A stretch of 64,000 nucleotides of DNA, taken from the NCBI GenBank assembly GCA_028455995.1, contig JABELC010000007.1:2040001-2104000 (forward strand), read 5' to 3'. Shown here piece by piece: positions 23,063 through 35,040 of the stretch. The position numbers and the translations under genes are program-made. This DNA comes from Scleromitrula shiraiana. Taxonomy: Eukaryota; Ascomycota; Leotiomycetes; Helotiales; Sclerotiniaceae. Below the pieces are notes generated by a model that did not search any database, was not told where the DNA came from, and saw only the letters and a program-made list of their open reading frames with translations. Within the stretch, counting starts at the first letter, position 1. Each line of letters begins with the position of its first letter.

Positions 23063-24836
23063 TTACCTCCCATTAACCGAAACAGCACTCTGTCTCCTCT
23101 GGGCCGCACCACCAATCGGAGCTCCCTGCAACACAAAACCACTTCCCCTCCTCAGACCCGCACTTCCACTCGCACTACCCCCCTCAGCCCCCTCCATATC
23201 CACATCCCCATCACCATCCAACCCCGCCCCCTGCACCCTCTGAGCCCCCAACCCCTTAACCTTAAAAATGTTAGCCGAAAACCCATTCGTCGCATTATGC
23301 AACTGTTCGTAGAGTCTCTGATCTCTGTAGCGATAATGGATCGGATATTGGATGATGGGTGGGACTACGGGTTGGGGATTCCAATTTGCGAGGCCAGATT
23401 GGACGGCGGAGAGCTCTTCGTCTGAGTCGATGGGGCCGTTGAGGAGGTCTTCGTCTTCGAGGGGGGCGTTGGCGTCGATTGCTGCTTCTGTTGAGGGGAG
23501 GAGGTGGTTAGTTGGTGTTATTTTGAAGGGAAGTGGGAAGATAGAGGGAGGCGGAAGAACTTACTTTGTTGTTTGGCTTGATTTTTCTTTTGATACTGAG
23601 AAAGTAACATGTCGTATGGTAAGGTACGACCTGGTACAGCACGTTTGGCACCCATGGAATGCGATTTGCAGGTTAGGGAACGAGCGCAAGGAACTCCATC
23701 TTTGAGGACACCACATTGACGTTCTACATCGACTGGACCTAGAAGTAGTTTATATGTTAGTTGGATGTATCCTTGATATTGTTTAAGGGGAAAATGAAAT
23801 AAAACAAAAAGACTAAACATCCATAGAATAAAGGTTTTTCTTTAGTCAAGAAGGAACTCCTCAAATCTCTATCCTCTATCCGATAGTGAATGATGTGTGG
23901 AGTGAAGTCACAATTGTCTCCATGTTCCACGCGATCCAAATTCTCATCTGAAATCGCCCACAATTTTTGTATCCAAACCAAACGAAAACCACCCGCAAGG
24001 AATAAACAACTGAATATCATACCTCTTGGTTTTGGAGCTTTTGGTTTCGGCTCTTCTTTCTTTTTCTTTAGCTTTGGACCTTTCTCCGCATCACCATCAG
24101 CCTTCCTCTTCTTCCCCTTCTTATCATCCCCATTATTTTTCCCCGCGCTCTTCTTTGCACTTTTAAACCCACCCGGAGCCTTCGAACCCTCCTCATCATC
24201 GTCATCATCATCATCCATTTTCGTATCTCCATCCCCATCAACCTTATCACCCACCAAACCTCTCTTTTCCCTATCTCTCGCCTCCTTTGCCTCTTTCTTC
24301 TTCTGCAACTTTTCTCTTTTCGCTTTTAAACATGCTTTTACATGGCTTGTTGCTGCTGTTTTTAATACGCTCTTCTTGCAATGCTTACACACTTGTAAAT
24401 CAGGACTATCTTCCAAAGGACGACCGGTCGCAAATGTTTCCCTAGCAGAATCATCCAACTGATTAACCACCGGTCCAGGACTTCCCACATAAATCGAATT
24501 CGACGAATTATCCTTCTTCTTGTCGTCGACTATGAATCGCAACCTATTAGCCCGTTCTGGAGGAAAGAAAACCGGATAGCAATGCAATGTAACAATCACG
24601 AACCATCAATAATACTGCCATCCCACCAATTTCCAGGTTTATTATGTTTCGGCGCCGGCTTCTTCAACTTAATCTTCCCCAACAATTTATCCGTCCTTTC
24701 TCTCTTCGGCGCGACTTTAATAGTATCTTCATCGCTCGCGACGGAAACTGTTGGAAACCTCAAAATCAGTACTTGGGATTAATAAATTGCGCGAATGAGT
24801 GAGATTACCTCTACTACTAGCGGTTTGAGTAGCCAT
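23063..24836 (-). CDS. SGF73: Sgf73 / ataxin-7-like SAGA subunit (434 aa, 5 exons)
   Basis: Five minus-strand exons join in frame: 24836-24809, 24747-24604, 24556-24023, 23738-23565 and 23487-23063, all GT-AG. An N-terminal zinc finger has C114-x2-C117, H129 and C133 (VCKHCKKSVLKTAATSHVKA). A charged Lys/Asp-rich linker follows (seven aspartates in a row). The SCA7 domain covers about residues 236-293 with C244, C253, C259 and H262, starting GPVDVERQCGVLKDGVPCAR. Sgf73 anchors the deubiquitinase module (Ubp8, Sgf11, Sus1) to SAGA; the SCA7 domain binds nucleosomes. Those roles are from the family. Intron 3 (23739-24022, 284 bp) stays open for over 80 codons, so an unspliced transcript would give a protein lacking SCA7. 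The C-terminal 100 residues are Gly/Ser-rich. Confidence 0.92.
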
Positions 24837-25800
24837 GTTATCGCAAGACGGAAGAATTGGAGTGGTGCAATCGGAGGTGGTGAGAATTGATTGTTTCTTT
24901 GTAATGAAGTGAGGTTGGAAGATGCGCGAGGCTACAGTGGACTAGGGTGTGTCGGTACGTCGGTACTGTTAGGTTGGCTTGGCATGTAGCCTTGGGAGCG
25001 TGTGGGGGTTGTGAATCGTTTGTGGGGATAAGAATTTCAACCTCAATTTAATTTATATATGTTTACAGTAGTATTACTAGTATTTAACTTCGAATTAAGA
25101 AAAAATAATTAATTCAAAACCATATATAGTTTAGTTTGCTTTCACATGATGAGAAACTATTGTTTGATATTATTAAATTAAATTTTTTTAGTTAATTTAA
25201 CTGGAAAATAAACAATCAATATCATATATATATATATATATATATATCATAGTACTAGTACTATACTATATACTATATATATCATAGTACTAGTACTTTA
25301 CTATATACTATATATATATAAATTTCAGCATGGTGCGTGACTTATTATTGACTATACGCCAATCTCTGTTCCTATTCTTGTTTCATTTCATTATTAGTTT
25401 ATGCACTTGTTTCTGGGATTTTACGAATTTAGGTTCTGAATATTGGATTTGTGATCTTGCGATAGGAGAGATGTCGATGTGATGCTTTACTATTATAGAA
25501 TTGTGAAAACAAAAGAGTATAGAAAATTGGTTGGTCCGGTTTGTTTGCTGCGTTATAGGCAGCTGAGGAGGTGGATAGTGAGCTGGTTAGCTCATGTGCT
25601 ACTTAGACGGGTTTTGTAGACTTGATTTAGCAAGATGATGACTTTTATGTATAGTATATATTGTTGATTTCCTACGCATGTGTGGTTTGCTTAGTTGGTA
25701 TTAGCCGCATATCAGTAGATGAGATTATCATGAGCTATATCATCACGCTCTAGAAAGATATTAAACATGATTCATCACTCCCCTCTCTTGATCAGCCCTA
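24837..25800. other. Spacer turning AT-rich, with a short tandem repeat
   Basis: The first 200 bases are the Sgf73 upstream region. From about 25,040 the sequence becomes AT-rich. No gene is seen. Confidence 0.5.
25221..25322. repeat. AT-run and 35-bp tandem repeat
   Basis: A TA dinucleotide run (about 25,225-25,246) leads into two copies of a 35-bp unit starting ATCATAGTACTAGTACT at 25,246 and 25,281. The unit contains the palindrome AGTACTAGTACT. Confidence 0.75.
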
Positions 25801-26717
25801 CAGTATCACCTATTCAGGGATTTCTTGAATACCATTCAAAAAAGGAAATTTTCGCACTATAATTAAAATTTCAATCACACTATAAATTGATTTTTAGGGA
25901 ATAATTTTATACTAATACAAATTCAACTTAAATATTCAAATTTACCTCAAATAACTGTCTAACACTAGATTAATATAGAGTTTATATATAAAATTAGTGT
26001 ATTCTTGTTTATATTTATATACAAAATTAATGTATTTTTATTCTTAAATATATTAATATATACTAATAATTAATATACTTCATTATTTCCTAATTTAGCT
26101 AATATATCAAAATCAACCCCACACTTTTTTTATTAACATACTCAAATTAATATTAATAATAATATTACTAATAATACTACTACTAATAATATACATTAAA
26201 AAATAATATAAATATACCTTCAAATTCCATAAAAAATCATCTTCATTCAAAATGATAAAATTATTGATTCATAAAAAATGAAGTCTAAATAAATAAAAAA
26301 AATCGATTATATAAAAATGATTATAGCTTTATAGTCTAAAGCCATACTTATATAGATCTAATAAAGAGTTAAAATAAATTTAATAAAAAATTAAATAAAT
26401 CTTTAATCAATAAAAATTTATTAAAAAGTTAAATAACCTTATAATATAAAATCAATAACAAAGCCATTTTAAATATAGTTTCAAAATATCGATGAATTTT
26501 AACTAAGTTTTAACCAAAGTTTATTTAAGATTAATCCTTAAATTTAAACTTGATTAATTTACACTATATAAAATTCAACTTTTAATTAATTACAAATTTA
26601 ATACATCAATATTTGAACTTTTAATATACCCAAACATTAAAATGGCCGATTTCCTAAAGTTCATTCAAGGAAGTCATTGAATTCTATTCAGGTTCGCTCC
26701 CTGAATACGTGATACTG
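25801..26717. mobile_element. Small inverted-repeat DNA transposon relic, RIP-affected
   Basis: Inverted ends CAGTATCACCTATTCAGGGA (25801-25820) and its near-perfect complement (26698-26717, one mismatch) are each followed or preceded by TA, as for Tc1/mariner insertions. The bases next to these TAs (GCCC and GGGC) are also complementary, so the true repeat could be four to six bases longer with a CAG duplication instead. A weaker similarity extends about 50 bp inward. The 917-bp interior is AT-rich with no transposase left. Confidence 0.6.
26240..26370. repeat. Fragment resembling the gypsy LTR at 39,999 and 54,713
   Basis: A 130-bp stretch aligns to the 130-bp LTR of the gypsy element in the same orientation: TTGATTCATAA, AAGTCTAA, GATTATATA and TCTAAAGCCATACTTATATAGA-like blocks in order, differing mostly by C-to-T and G-to-A. 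It sits inside the inverted-repeat element 25801-26717. It may be a solo LTR or a captured piece. Confidence 0.5.
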
Positions 26718-27029
26718 TAGGGCAGTAAGCCTCTATGCTTTGTATAAATTTATCAACTGCTCAAACCATCATATACATCAAACTTAGAACTGCTAATCTG
26801 ATATAAAATGAAATGCTTGCTACGATTCATTTGACCAGTGTCAGATGGTATCCTAGGTACTCTAAATATGTATATATACCCCAGCTAGATGGATAAATGG
26901 CTAGATTAGTTCTTCTGATAGTCGGACATCTAGCATCTTTCCGTAAAGTTCTCTTGACTGTGAATTAGTTAGTTGCGAGGTACAATAAAGCAACTGAACG
27001 AGGCGAGACAAAACGATTGAATTGAAATT

Positions 27030-28019
27030 ATGTCTAATATTTCCAGCATGGCTCATCGTTCTATTTCTCCCTTGTTCAAAATCAAAAGACAAATAGCTTC
27101 CCTTCACCGTTATGAAGAAGCTTCAGCTCAACCTAAACCTGACCAAATCGAAACCACATCTGATGTTCTAAGCCCGGCTCCTTATTTCTTCCAACCAAAT
27201 CGACGCATACAAATCCACCCTCGATCGGATCAAATGAAGACCACATCTGATGTTCCAAGCTCGACTTCTCCTCCTACTAACGACTCTAACTCACCCAATA
27301 TTGATGGTTTCGATTATTATTTCTTCGATTACAAACTCCCAATCACTCAACCCGAAGAAAGGCAATTCTTCTCCAACATAAACGATCGAGCTCCCATCCT
27401 CGAAAAGTTCTTTGGACTCTTTCTCCCTCAACCGATCCCGGACAACATAGAAGATTCCTAACCACACCCTCCGGGCTCTCCTTCCCACGGAACTCTTGAT
27501 ATCCCTCTCCTCGCCCAAGAAGGCAATTTTCAGAAGTCCAGCTGTTCTAATGAACAATGGAATATTGTAACGCAGCTATTCGAGCAAGTCCTCTCTCCGC
27601 TCATTCTCTACGCCGGCCAGATATACCCACGATTCGCTATCAAAGACTCCTCCAAAGATTCAAGCCCAAAAATTTGCATCCTCGAAAACTCCATGCCACT
27701 CGATCCCTACGCCATCTTTCTAACGCCATTTTCGCACCTACGAATCCGCGTTAACACAGCGCTAGAGAAAAATGAAGCCGAGCTCCATAACATGGCTGGA
27801 ATATGGGTGCTTGTTTATGTGGTTGGGAATTTTAACCCCCAAGAGGGAGGGAAGTTGTTGACGGGTGGGAGTGGTGAAATGGTTATGGGCCCGGGGATTG
27901 TATTTTCGGGGATGGGGGGTCAGTTGATTGGGAGTACGGCTTTTAAGGCGGACAAGGGTGAGGTTAGGTATCAGTTTGAGTTTGCGACGAAGGTAGGGGA
28001 TTATAAGGGCTTGCCCTAG
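27030..28019 (+). pseudogene. Family member 3 with a single internal stop (330 codons incl. terminal stop)
   Basis: One frame stays open from the ATG at 27030 to the TAG at 28017-28019 except for a TAA at 27459-27461 (codon 144). Downstream of that stop the protein matches members 1 and 2: PHPPGSPSHGTLDIPLL, then PFSHLRIRVNTALEK, then VYVVGNFNPQEGGKLL and RYQFEFA. In both other members the residue at the stop is glutamine (HQPHPPGSP in member 1, RQPNRPSQS in member 2), so a single CAA-to-TAA change explains the break, as RIP would make. The N-terminal part contains a short internal repeat (DQIETTSDV / DQMKTTSDV). Readthrough, a downstream start at 27693 or a recent null allele are all possible. 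Two AT-rich element blocks lie within 5 kb on both sides. Confidence 0.75.
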
Positions 28020-28817
28020 GATTTGGATGGTATCGTGGTCTGTGAGTGAGATAAGAATTCTGGAATTGGGTATTATGTTCACGGAGAGGAGGAGAAAACA
28101 CTTGGGAGTTTGCCTTTTGAGACGAGTAAGTAGATTTTGCATGTTCGTGGCTAGGGGTCGGATTGGATTAAGTTGCATTTGTTGTTTGCTTTTGGGGAGC
28201 TACGATGGAATTTTGCTAGGGAAACTTTCGTTAGCAATGTTATAGGAGCTTAGCTGAATTACTTCGTATACATCAACTATTCTAATTATTTTGTAACTAG
28301 CATACTAACTTGACTTACTCACTTCAAATAAAACATTTGATGGATTTTTTCAAAAGTATTTAAAATGTTATTATCTGTTAAATGTTATATGTTAAATCAA
28401 GGAAAAAAGATAAGAATAGTTAGTTGATTTATATTAATGTTAAATTTCGCAAAATATAGTGGAACAAAATATGAATTGGTGTGATATGATATGGTTGGAA
28501 ATCATGTTGTTAGACGTATGAATAGATAAGCACCATTCAAATTTAGATTGACATGAGTGTATCGAATGTATGTTTGTAATCTTGCATAAAATTCATATGA
28601 CTCGATAAGATATTAACTATATGTAAGGACCGTACTATTATCGACCAGCATGCATCTAATCCACCGCCAGTTCCCTTCCTATTCATCTCATCATGAATTC
28701 ATCTCACAATATTATTAAAAGGACCGTAAAAATGCTTAATAAATTCCAAACTAGACTCGTCCTTTCCTTCATCTACTACTCTCTAATTGCACCTATTCCT
28801 AGATTCTCTGCCTAAAT
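28020..28817. other. Intergenic spacer, nothing recognised
   Basis: Moderately AT-rich, with only short unsupported frames on both strands. Confidence 0.5.
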
Positions 28818-29500
28818 CTAGACTGGGCAGCTCATGCTCTTAACAGTCTGTGGGGGGCCCAAGTTCCAAACTCCGGGGGCAATCTTAACAAGAGCGGGTG
28901 GATAATCTACAGTGTTGTAGGTGCATCGAGCGAGATCGTAGTTATCGGATGTTCGGACTTGGGAGATTGAAAGGGCATTGTCTGTGAGAAATTGTCAGTG
29001 AGAAACAGTGAAGAGGGAGAGAGATACGAAATAGAAAGGGGAAATCTACTGGTAACAACATTCCCAGCACCAAGCCCAACAGCCAAGAAGTACTTAGCAT
29101 TAGCCGCCCCATCCAACTCAACACTAATAGTTCTCGGTGCAGGATTGGAAACCGCATCCGTACAAATAATACTCTTGACCGTTTGAGGAGGGCCCATAAC
29201 CCAAGTATTAGTTGGTCCCTGAACAAAAGCAGGTGGATAATCAACAGTCTTGAATGTACAGTGGCCGGGAACGTCGAACCCTGGGTAAGGAGAGGGTGAA
29301 TAGAGAGTTACGCTAGAGATGGAGAGAGCGTTGTTGGTATTTACGGTGGAGCCATCGAGGGGGATGGTGAGCGTATAGGAGGTCCCAGCGGCACCGTTGA
29401 ATGTTAGAGCTATGGCAGCTGTGCGCTCAGTGAGCATGGGAGAGGATTGGGAGAGGGAGAGGGAGGTGAGGAGAGTGAGGAGAGTGGTAGTGAATTGCAT
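28818..29500 (-). CDS. Small secreted protein with two tandem repeats (204 aa, 2 exons)
   Basis: Exon 1 29500-29050 and exon 2 28981-28818 join in frame across a 68-bp GT-AG intron. The start MQFTTTLLTLLTSLSLSQSS is a clear secretion signal. The mature chain has two copies of one module: TNNALSIS, then about 20-25 residues, then C, TVDYPPA, W, GPPQTVKS and C. Copy 1 covers about residues 75-130 and copy 2 about 150-204. Each copy holds two cysteines, which could form one disulfide per module. No homologous family comes to mind, so it is a candidate apoplastic or effector-like protein by size, secretion and cysteines only. A TATA box lies about 120 bp upstream. The intron falls exactly in the second TNNALSIS. 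Confidence 0.82.
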
Positions 29501-29617
29501 TTTGGTGTGGTGTTGAGTATTTAAATTGAGATAGAAGTAGAGTAAAGTATGCTTAATGATGTAGTTAGTTGGTTGCTGATGTTGCGAATGAGATGAGATG
29601 GGGAGGGACTCATCCTC

Positions 29618-29625
29618 TTTATATA
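29618..29625 (-). promoter_or_regulatory. TATA box of the secreted-protein gene
   Basis: TATATAAA on the minus strand, about 120 bp upstream of the ATG at 29,500, in an otherwise GA-rich leader. Confidence 0.6.
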
Positions 29626-31434
29626 CACCGATTAGAGCGATACACAATAGTAGTATTATCAATATTAATAAGACTATGTCGATACAAACGGACTAATTCC
29701 TCTCTTCCCGTCCCCGCATTGCCCCACTGTGACAAAAGAGACAGGACAAGATAGACAAAAAAGAAGGCTGAACGACTATCAGGCCTCATAGTGTGATGAG
29801 ATCTTCTTTCAGCAGTATCCAAGTTAAGCATCAACGCTCAACCATAGCTTCTCAGTTCAGCTAAGAATAAAGCATCACTTGATCTCCAAGTTGAATGTTA
29901 CAATACGAGGTTATACGAAGTCTCTTTCAAGTATCTAAACCTCAAAGCTGGAAATGTAGGACGAATTATATTCTCATGTGTAGATCCAACTCACACTACA
30001 ATCTCGTTATACAACCACACAGAAACCTTCTCTTGAGCAATTCAACCTGAACCAAGAAGATGAGGTTCATTCAGGCTTCTCTCGTACAAGCTGAAGCGTT
30101 AATAAACTTGATAGCAGGCATAAGTAGATGGAGATCAAGATGTGTCAGTGAGACACTAATCGTAGACCAAGCGAATGATGATACGAAGAAACCTATGGCG
30201 AGAACGCACAAACTAGATTTCTCATCTTCCCTTCTGAAATATGCTCTTTGTACAACATCAAATCATGATACATAAAAACGCACTCACGTCGGATGTTAAC
30301 GGAAACTTCGATTTTACCCCTCCCCGCCAATCCCAGCTCCATGGTAAGCTTATTTCAACGCAGCCCAACTTCGCCCACGACATTTACCCCACATGTCTTG
30401 CCAACCCTCAATATTGGCAAAGTACGTCCGAAAACCTCAGCGCGGCGGAGCTGAACTCAAAAAAGCTTCTAACCAGTAAACAACGAAAATAAGTAACAAC
30501 CTACGTATTATATTACCTAAATATGAAAACTTTCTTTCCGCAATTGGATATAGGTTTCAGCCTTATGAAGTCCATAGAAAGAAAAGATCATGAGACAATT
30601 ATGCGCTACCGGATGCGGGTAAGAAAGGGCGTTGATCTGTGCAATGAGGGGCGATGGATCACGTGGTGATGAGATGAGTGGAGAAGTTGCGACGGGACGG
30701 TACGATACGAAATAACATGAAGATCAGATCATTGATTTAGTCTATAATAGAATCAGATGATATGTGACTTTGCTAGTGGTGTTCGTATCATCACGGCGGA
30801 GATCATTGGAAAGAAAAGTATGAAGTGAAAGAAAGAAATAAGGCGTGTTTTGTCGTATACGTGGGAGCTAAGACATTCAGCGTCATACTTCTCCTTCGTA
30901 TACGGTTATGGCGGGGAAATCCTCTTCTTTAGTTCTGTATGTTAAAGACTCAAAGCTCAAAGTGAAGAAATTTCCTAAACAATGAACTGTCAAAGTTAAG
31001 CTGATTTGTTATCTTTGAACTTTAAAAATTTGCTCATTTATGTTGTTGAATTTCTCGTGAAATTATTTATATTAAAAACTTTTTTTAATATCATGATACT
31101 AGTATTATTAAATTTTAAATTAATTTAAATACTAAATTTTTATTGAATTATTTTTTGAAAAAGTCACGATATACTACTAGTAGTATAATATTTATTAAAT
31201 TTTATTTTAAGTTTATATAATTTAAAATTATTAATAACTTGAAGAATAAATATTAATCAAAAATTTCTATACTCTACTAGTAAGATTACTACTAGTATAT
31301 AGTATTATTAATTATATTTATTAATATCAAAAAGATTTTTTTTATACTTTTAATAAATAAAGATCATCGTCTTTATTATTAATTCATAGTTTATAAAATT
31401 AATATATACTTTTATTATAAAATATTTCAAGTTT

Positions 31435-31504
31435 AATAATCAATTAATAATCAATTAATAATCAATTAATAATCAATTAATAATCAATTAATAATCAATT
31501 AATA
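31435..31504. repeat. 11-bp satellite AATAATCAATT
   Basis: About six perfect copies in tandem, inside AT-rich DNA just outside the foldback element. Confidence 0.85.
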
Positions 31505-32464
31505 TGAATAATCTATATAAAGAATGATCTATATAAAGAATATTTATTTCAAGTTTTTTGAGTAATATTTTTTTTGATGATGTAACTTGAATATACTACT
31601 AGTATTAATATATAAAAAAAGTTTTATTTTTTTTTAAATACTACTCGATCAAATTAAAATTAAAGCACGCGCAAAATAAGCGAATCGTCTTAAAATCGAC
31701 GATTTTGTACAAAACACCTCTTGTATCAATGTAAATAAATCGATCAATTATTTATAGAATTATTTAAAATATTGAATATACATTATTTTTATATCAAAAT
31801 ATTTATTATTAAAATTTAAAGATTAAATAATGATTTTAAAATTTATAATATTTAATTAAATATAAAGTAAAAATCATATAAAAATACTATAATTTTAAGT
31901 TAATTTAAATCAAGCTAATCATTATATTAAAAAATAATAAAGATATATATGAATATATATAAAAAAAAAGCTTTTATTTAATATAAATATTATATATTAA
32001 AATTTAATATAATGTTTTTAAAAAGTTGAAGTTATAAAAGTATTTTTAAATCTTTAAAATCTTTAAAAATCTTAATAATTCACTCAAATCAAAATTATAT
32101 TGAATAATATTTTAATGTAATAATTATGAGGATATAAATGATCATATATAAAAATTTGAAGTGATTTTAATAATTTTTAAAAATCGAAGTTATGGTGGTG
32201 CTTAGTGCTTGTAAACACTATATATACTCTTTTTTACTTTATTATATTATATTTTTTATATATTTTTAATGTATATAATATTTATATTAAATAAAAGCTT
32301 TTTTTTATATATATTCATATATATCTTTATTATTTCTTAATATAATGATTAGCTTGATTTAAATTAACTTAAAATTATAGTATTTTTATATGATTTTTAC
32401 TTTATATTTAAATAAATATAATAAATTTTAAAATCATTATTTAATCTTTAAATTTTAATAATAA

Positions 32465-32621
32465 TGTTGTTTTACTGTGATAAAGTTGTACGATATATAG
32501 TACTATGGTTTTGTGTGATATATTCTTATTATTGATCTATCTATAGTACAGATTATCAAATCGTATATATATATGATTGTGATCATATATTATTATATAT
32601 TATTTTGTGATTTATATTCTA
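32465..32621. repeat. Copia LTR, left copy
   Basis: Pairs with 39,413-39,569. Its left (outer) part keeps C and G (GTTTTACTGTGATAAAG) where the other copy has T and A; its inner part is converted. Confidence 0.82.
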
Positions 32622-33273
32622 ATATTAGTATTATTTGAAAAAAAAAGAAAGTTAAGCTAAATTTATTGTATATTATAATATTATTTTTCTTTATCTTTTT
32701 ATAAAATAAATTAAAAGATTAAAATATATATCAATAATATGATTAATAAAAAAAGTATTATTTAAAAAAAGTATATATAAAATTATAATTGTTATTGTTT
32801 TAATAAACATTATTTTTAAAGAAGTTATTTTTAAATCAAAATAATAATATCCCAATAATTTTAATAAATATTATTTATATATATTATTATTTTTTGTATC
32901 TTTTTTGTGTTAGCTTTTTATACTCTTATATCTTTTATATTAATTTTTTATACTATTATATTTTTTATATCTTTTCTATCGTATTCATTCTATCATATTT
33001 CTTTTATTATAATATACTAATATATTGTATAAACTAACTTATAATAAATATTGATTTTAATGATTATGATTTATCCTGTCAAATGAGTAAAATAATTTAT
33101 TTATATTTAATTTATTTTTTTATATCGATATTAATTTTGTTAATATCGATAAGATTTTTAAGAGTAATATAAAGTTTCGATTTTATTATTATATTAATAG
33201 AGTTTATATTGCCAACAATCTATTTAATTTTTATAATTTCTTTATATTTATATAATTAATGAATAAAAGCTAG

Positions 33274-33727
33274 ATTTGGTCCGCCCCATTCGGCAATAAC
33301 TCCCATTTGTAAATGGGCCTTTTTATTGATAAATCGGACTTTCCCATTGATCAATCGGACCTCATTGTTAAATAAGGCATTTTATTGATTAATTGACTGA
33401 TTTATTAATTAAGTAATTTTAAAGATATATTTTTTTTAAAAAAAATTATTTTATATTAAACTTTATTTATTAATAAAATGATTAATAACAAAAAAATAAA
33501 AATAAAAATTATTAATATTATTTTAATTATTTTTTAACTTTTTTAATTTTAATATTTTTAATCTTTCTACTTTTCTATATCTTTATAAATAAATTCTATT
33601 CCAATCAAAAAATTGAATTTTAAGCCGATTAACCAATAAGATGCTTTATTTGGCAATAAGATCTGATTGATTAATAAGGTAGTCCGATTTACAAATAGGG
33701 CTTATTACCAAATGGAGCGGACCAGAT
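33274..33727. mobile_element. MITE copy A, long terminal inverted repeats
   Basis: 454 bp starting ATTTGGTCCGCCCCATTCGG and ending in the complement of ATCTGGTCCGCTCCATTTGG. The inverted arms run about 150 bp. Copy B at 40,155-40,609 matches along the whole length. It lies inside the copia element. No clear target duplication. Confidence 0.82.
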
Positions 33728-34559
33728 TGATTATTAAATGTTTTTTTTGGAAAATATTAAATCTGATTAAATATTTATAAAATAATTTTAAATTAATATA
33801 AATTATAAAAAATATGAAATTAATCATGATTTTTTTATTAATTAATCGTTTTATAATTTCGTTGATATTAAATTTAATTATAATAACAATATCAAATCTA
33901 TATTTTATTTTGTATAATTCTAAAACAAAAACGTTTTATATAATCTCTTTATATTTAATAAAAAATTAATAAATAATGTTTGCATTATTGTTTTTATTAA
34001 TAAATATTATAATAAAGTCAATTTAAAAAAAAAGATCAATATTATTTATAAAGCTTATATCAATAAAATAAATCATTTATAATGATTCTATTTTAAAAAA
34101 AATAAATATAAGATTATAATTAAAATTATTAATTTACTATTAAATATATTTATTAAAAATATTTATATTATTTTCAATTAAATTGATAATTTAGACTATA
34201 TATAATAAATTGAATAATATTTTTGATTAATAAATATTTGCAATATATACACTATAAACTTGTTAGATAATATATTATTTTTTTGAAAGGGTATTTTTTT
34301 TGATTTTTATATATAATTTAAGATTAATAAAGAAATATTTTATAAAATAAAGTTTATTATATTATCGCTTTTAAATAAATATAATTATATTATTTTTATT
34401 GATTTAAATTAAAGCATTATTAAATTTAAAAGAAAAATTAATTATTAATTATTTTTATACTTTTAAAAGATAATTTTTTTTTAATTTAAACTTTTTTTTT
34501 ATTTATAAATTTTTTATTAATAAAAATAAAGATATTATTAATTTATAATTTAATTATAT

Positions 34560-35040
34560 TTAATTTTGTATTTTTATTAATATAAAATAAATAACTATTA
34601 AATAAAGAAAAAATCATTTTAAAAGCTTTTGTATAATAATTATAATATATAAAATATTAATAATTTCTGAATTTTATAATATTATAAAATAAATATACAA
34701 TTTTAAAAATTATATTTGATTCGAAATTTGTTTTTAATAAAAATTTAATATAAAATATATAAATTAAAAATATTTTTGATGAAATATATATTTATAATAT
34801 ATTATAAAAATATAATTAAATATATCAATATATATTTTATAAAATTATAAAACAAAATATGATTCTATAATTAATTTATTAAATAATAAAAGACTTTATT
34901 AAAACTGTTTTTTTGTTTTTATCATTGTAATTTTGAATTACTAATCTAGATTTTTTAAATGCTTTTGATATATCTTTATTTTTAATAGAATCAACGAATT
35001 TATTATAGAAGATTTGAGTATTTTCTAGTATATTGTTTTT
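34560..35040 (-). pseudogene. Copia reverse transcriptase relic
   Basis: The minus strand reads FVDSIKNKDISKAFKKSRL near 34,930-35,015, equivalent to the copia signature of a conserved FVDEIK..AFEKSRLV stretch, followed at lower coordinates by a match to the YG.PE...HW segment changed to YNII with stops. D/E-to-N/K and W-to-stop changes are what G-to-A mutation produces. Confidence 0.72.

Larger units (their letters stand above)
29501..31643. other. Intergenic DNA and transition into the AT-rich desert
   Basis: 29,501-30,960 has ordinary composition but only small frames without support. From about 30,980 the base content falls sharply to AT-rich, with repeated ACTAGTA-type motifs and an 11-bp satellite at 31,435-31,504. 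Confidence 0.55.

Noticed and set aside
30060..30492. Two short overlapping frames (71 and 83 aa)
   Set aside because: No family pattern, signal peptide or plausible intron joining them.
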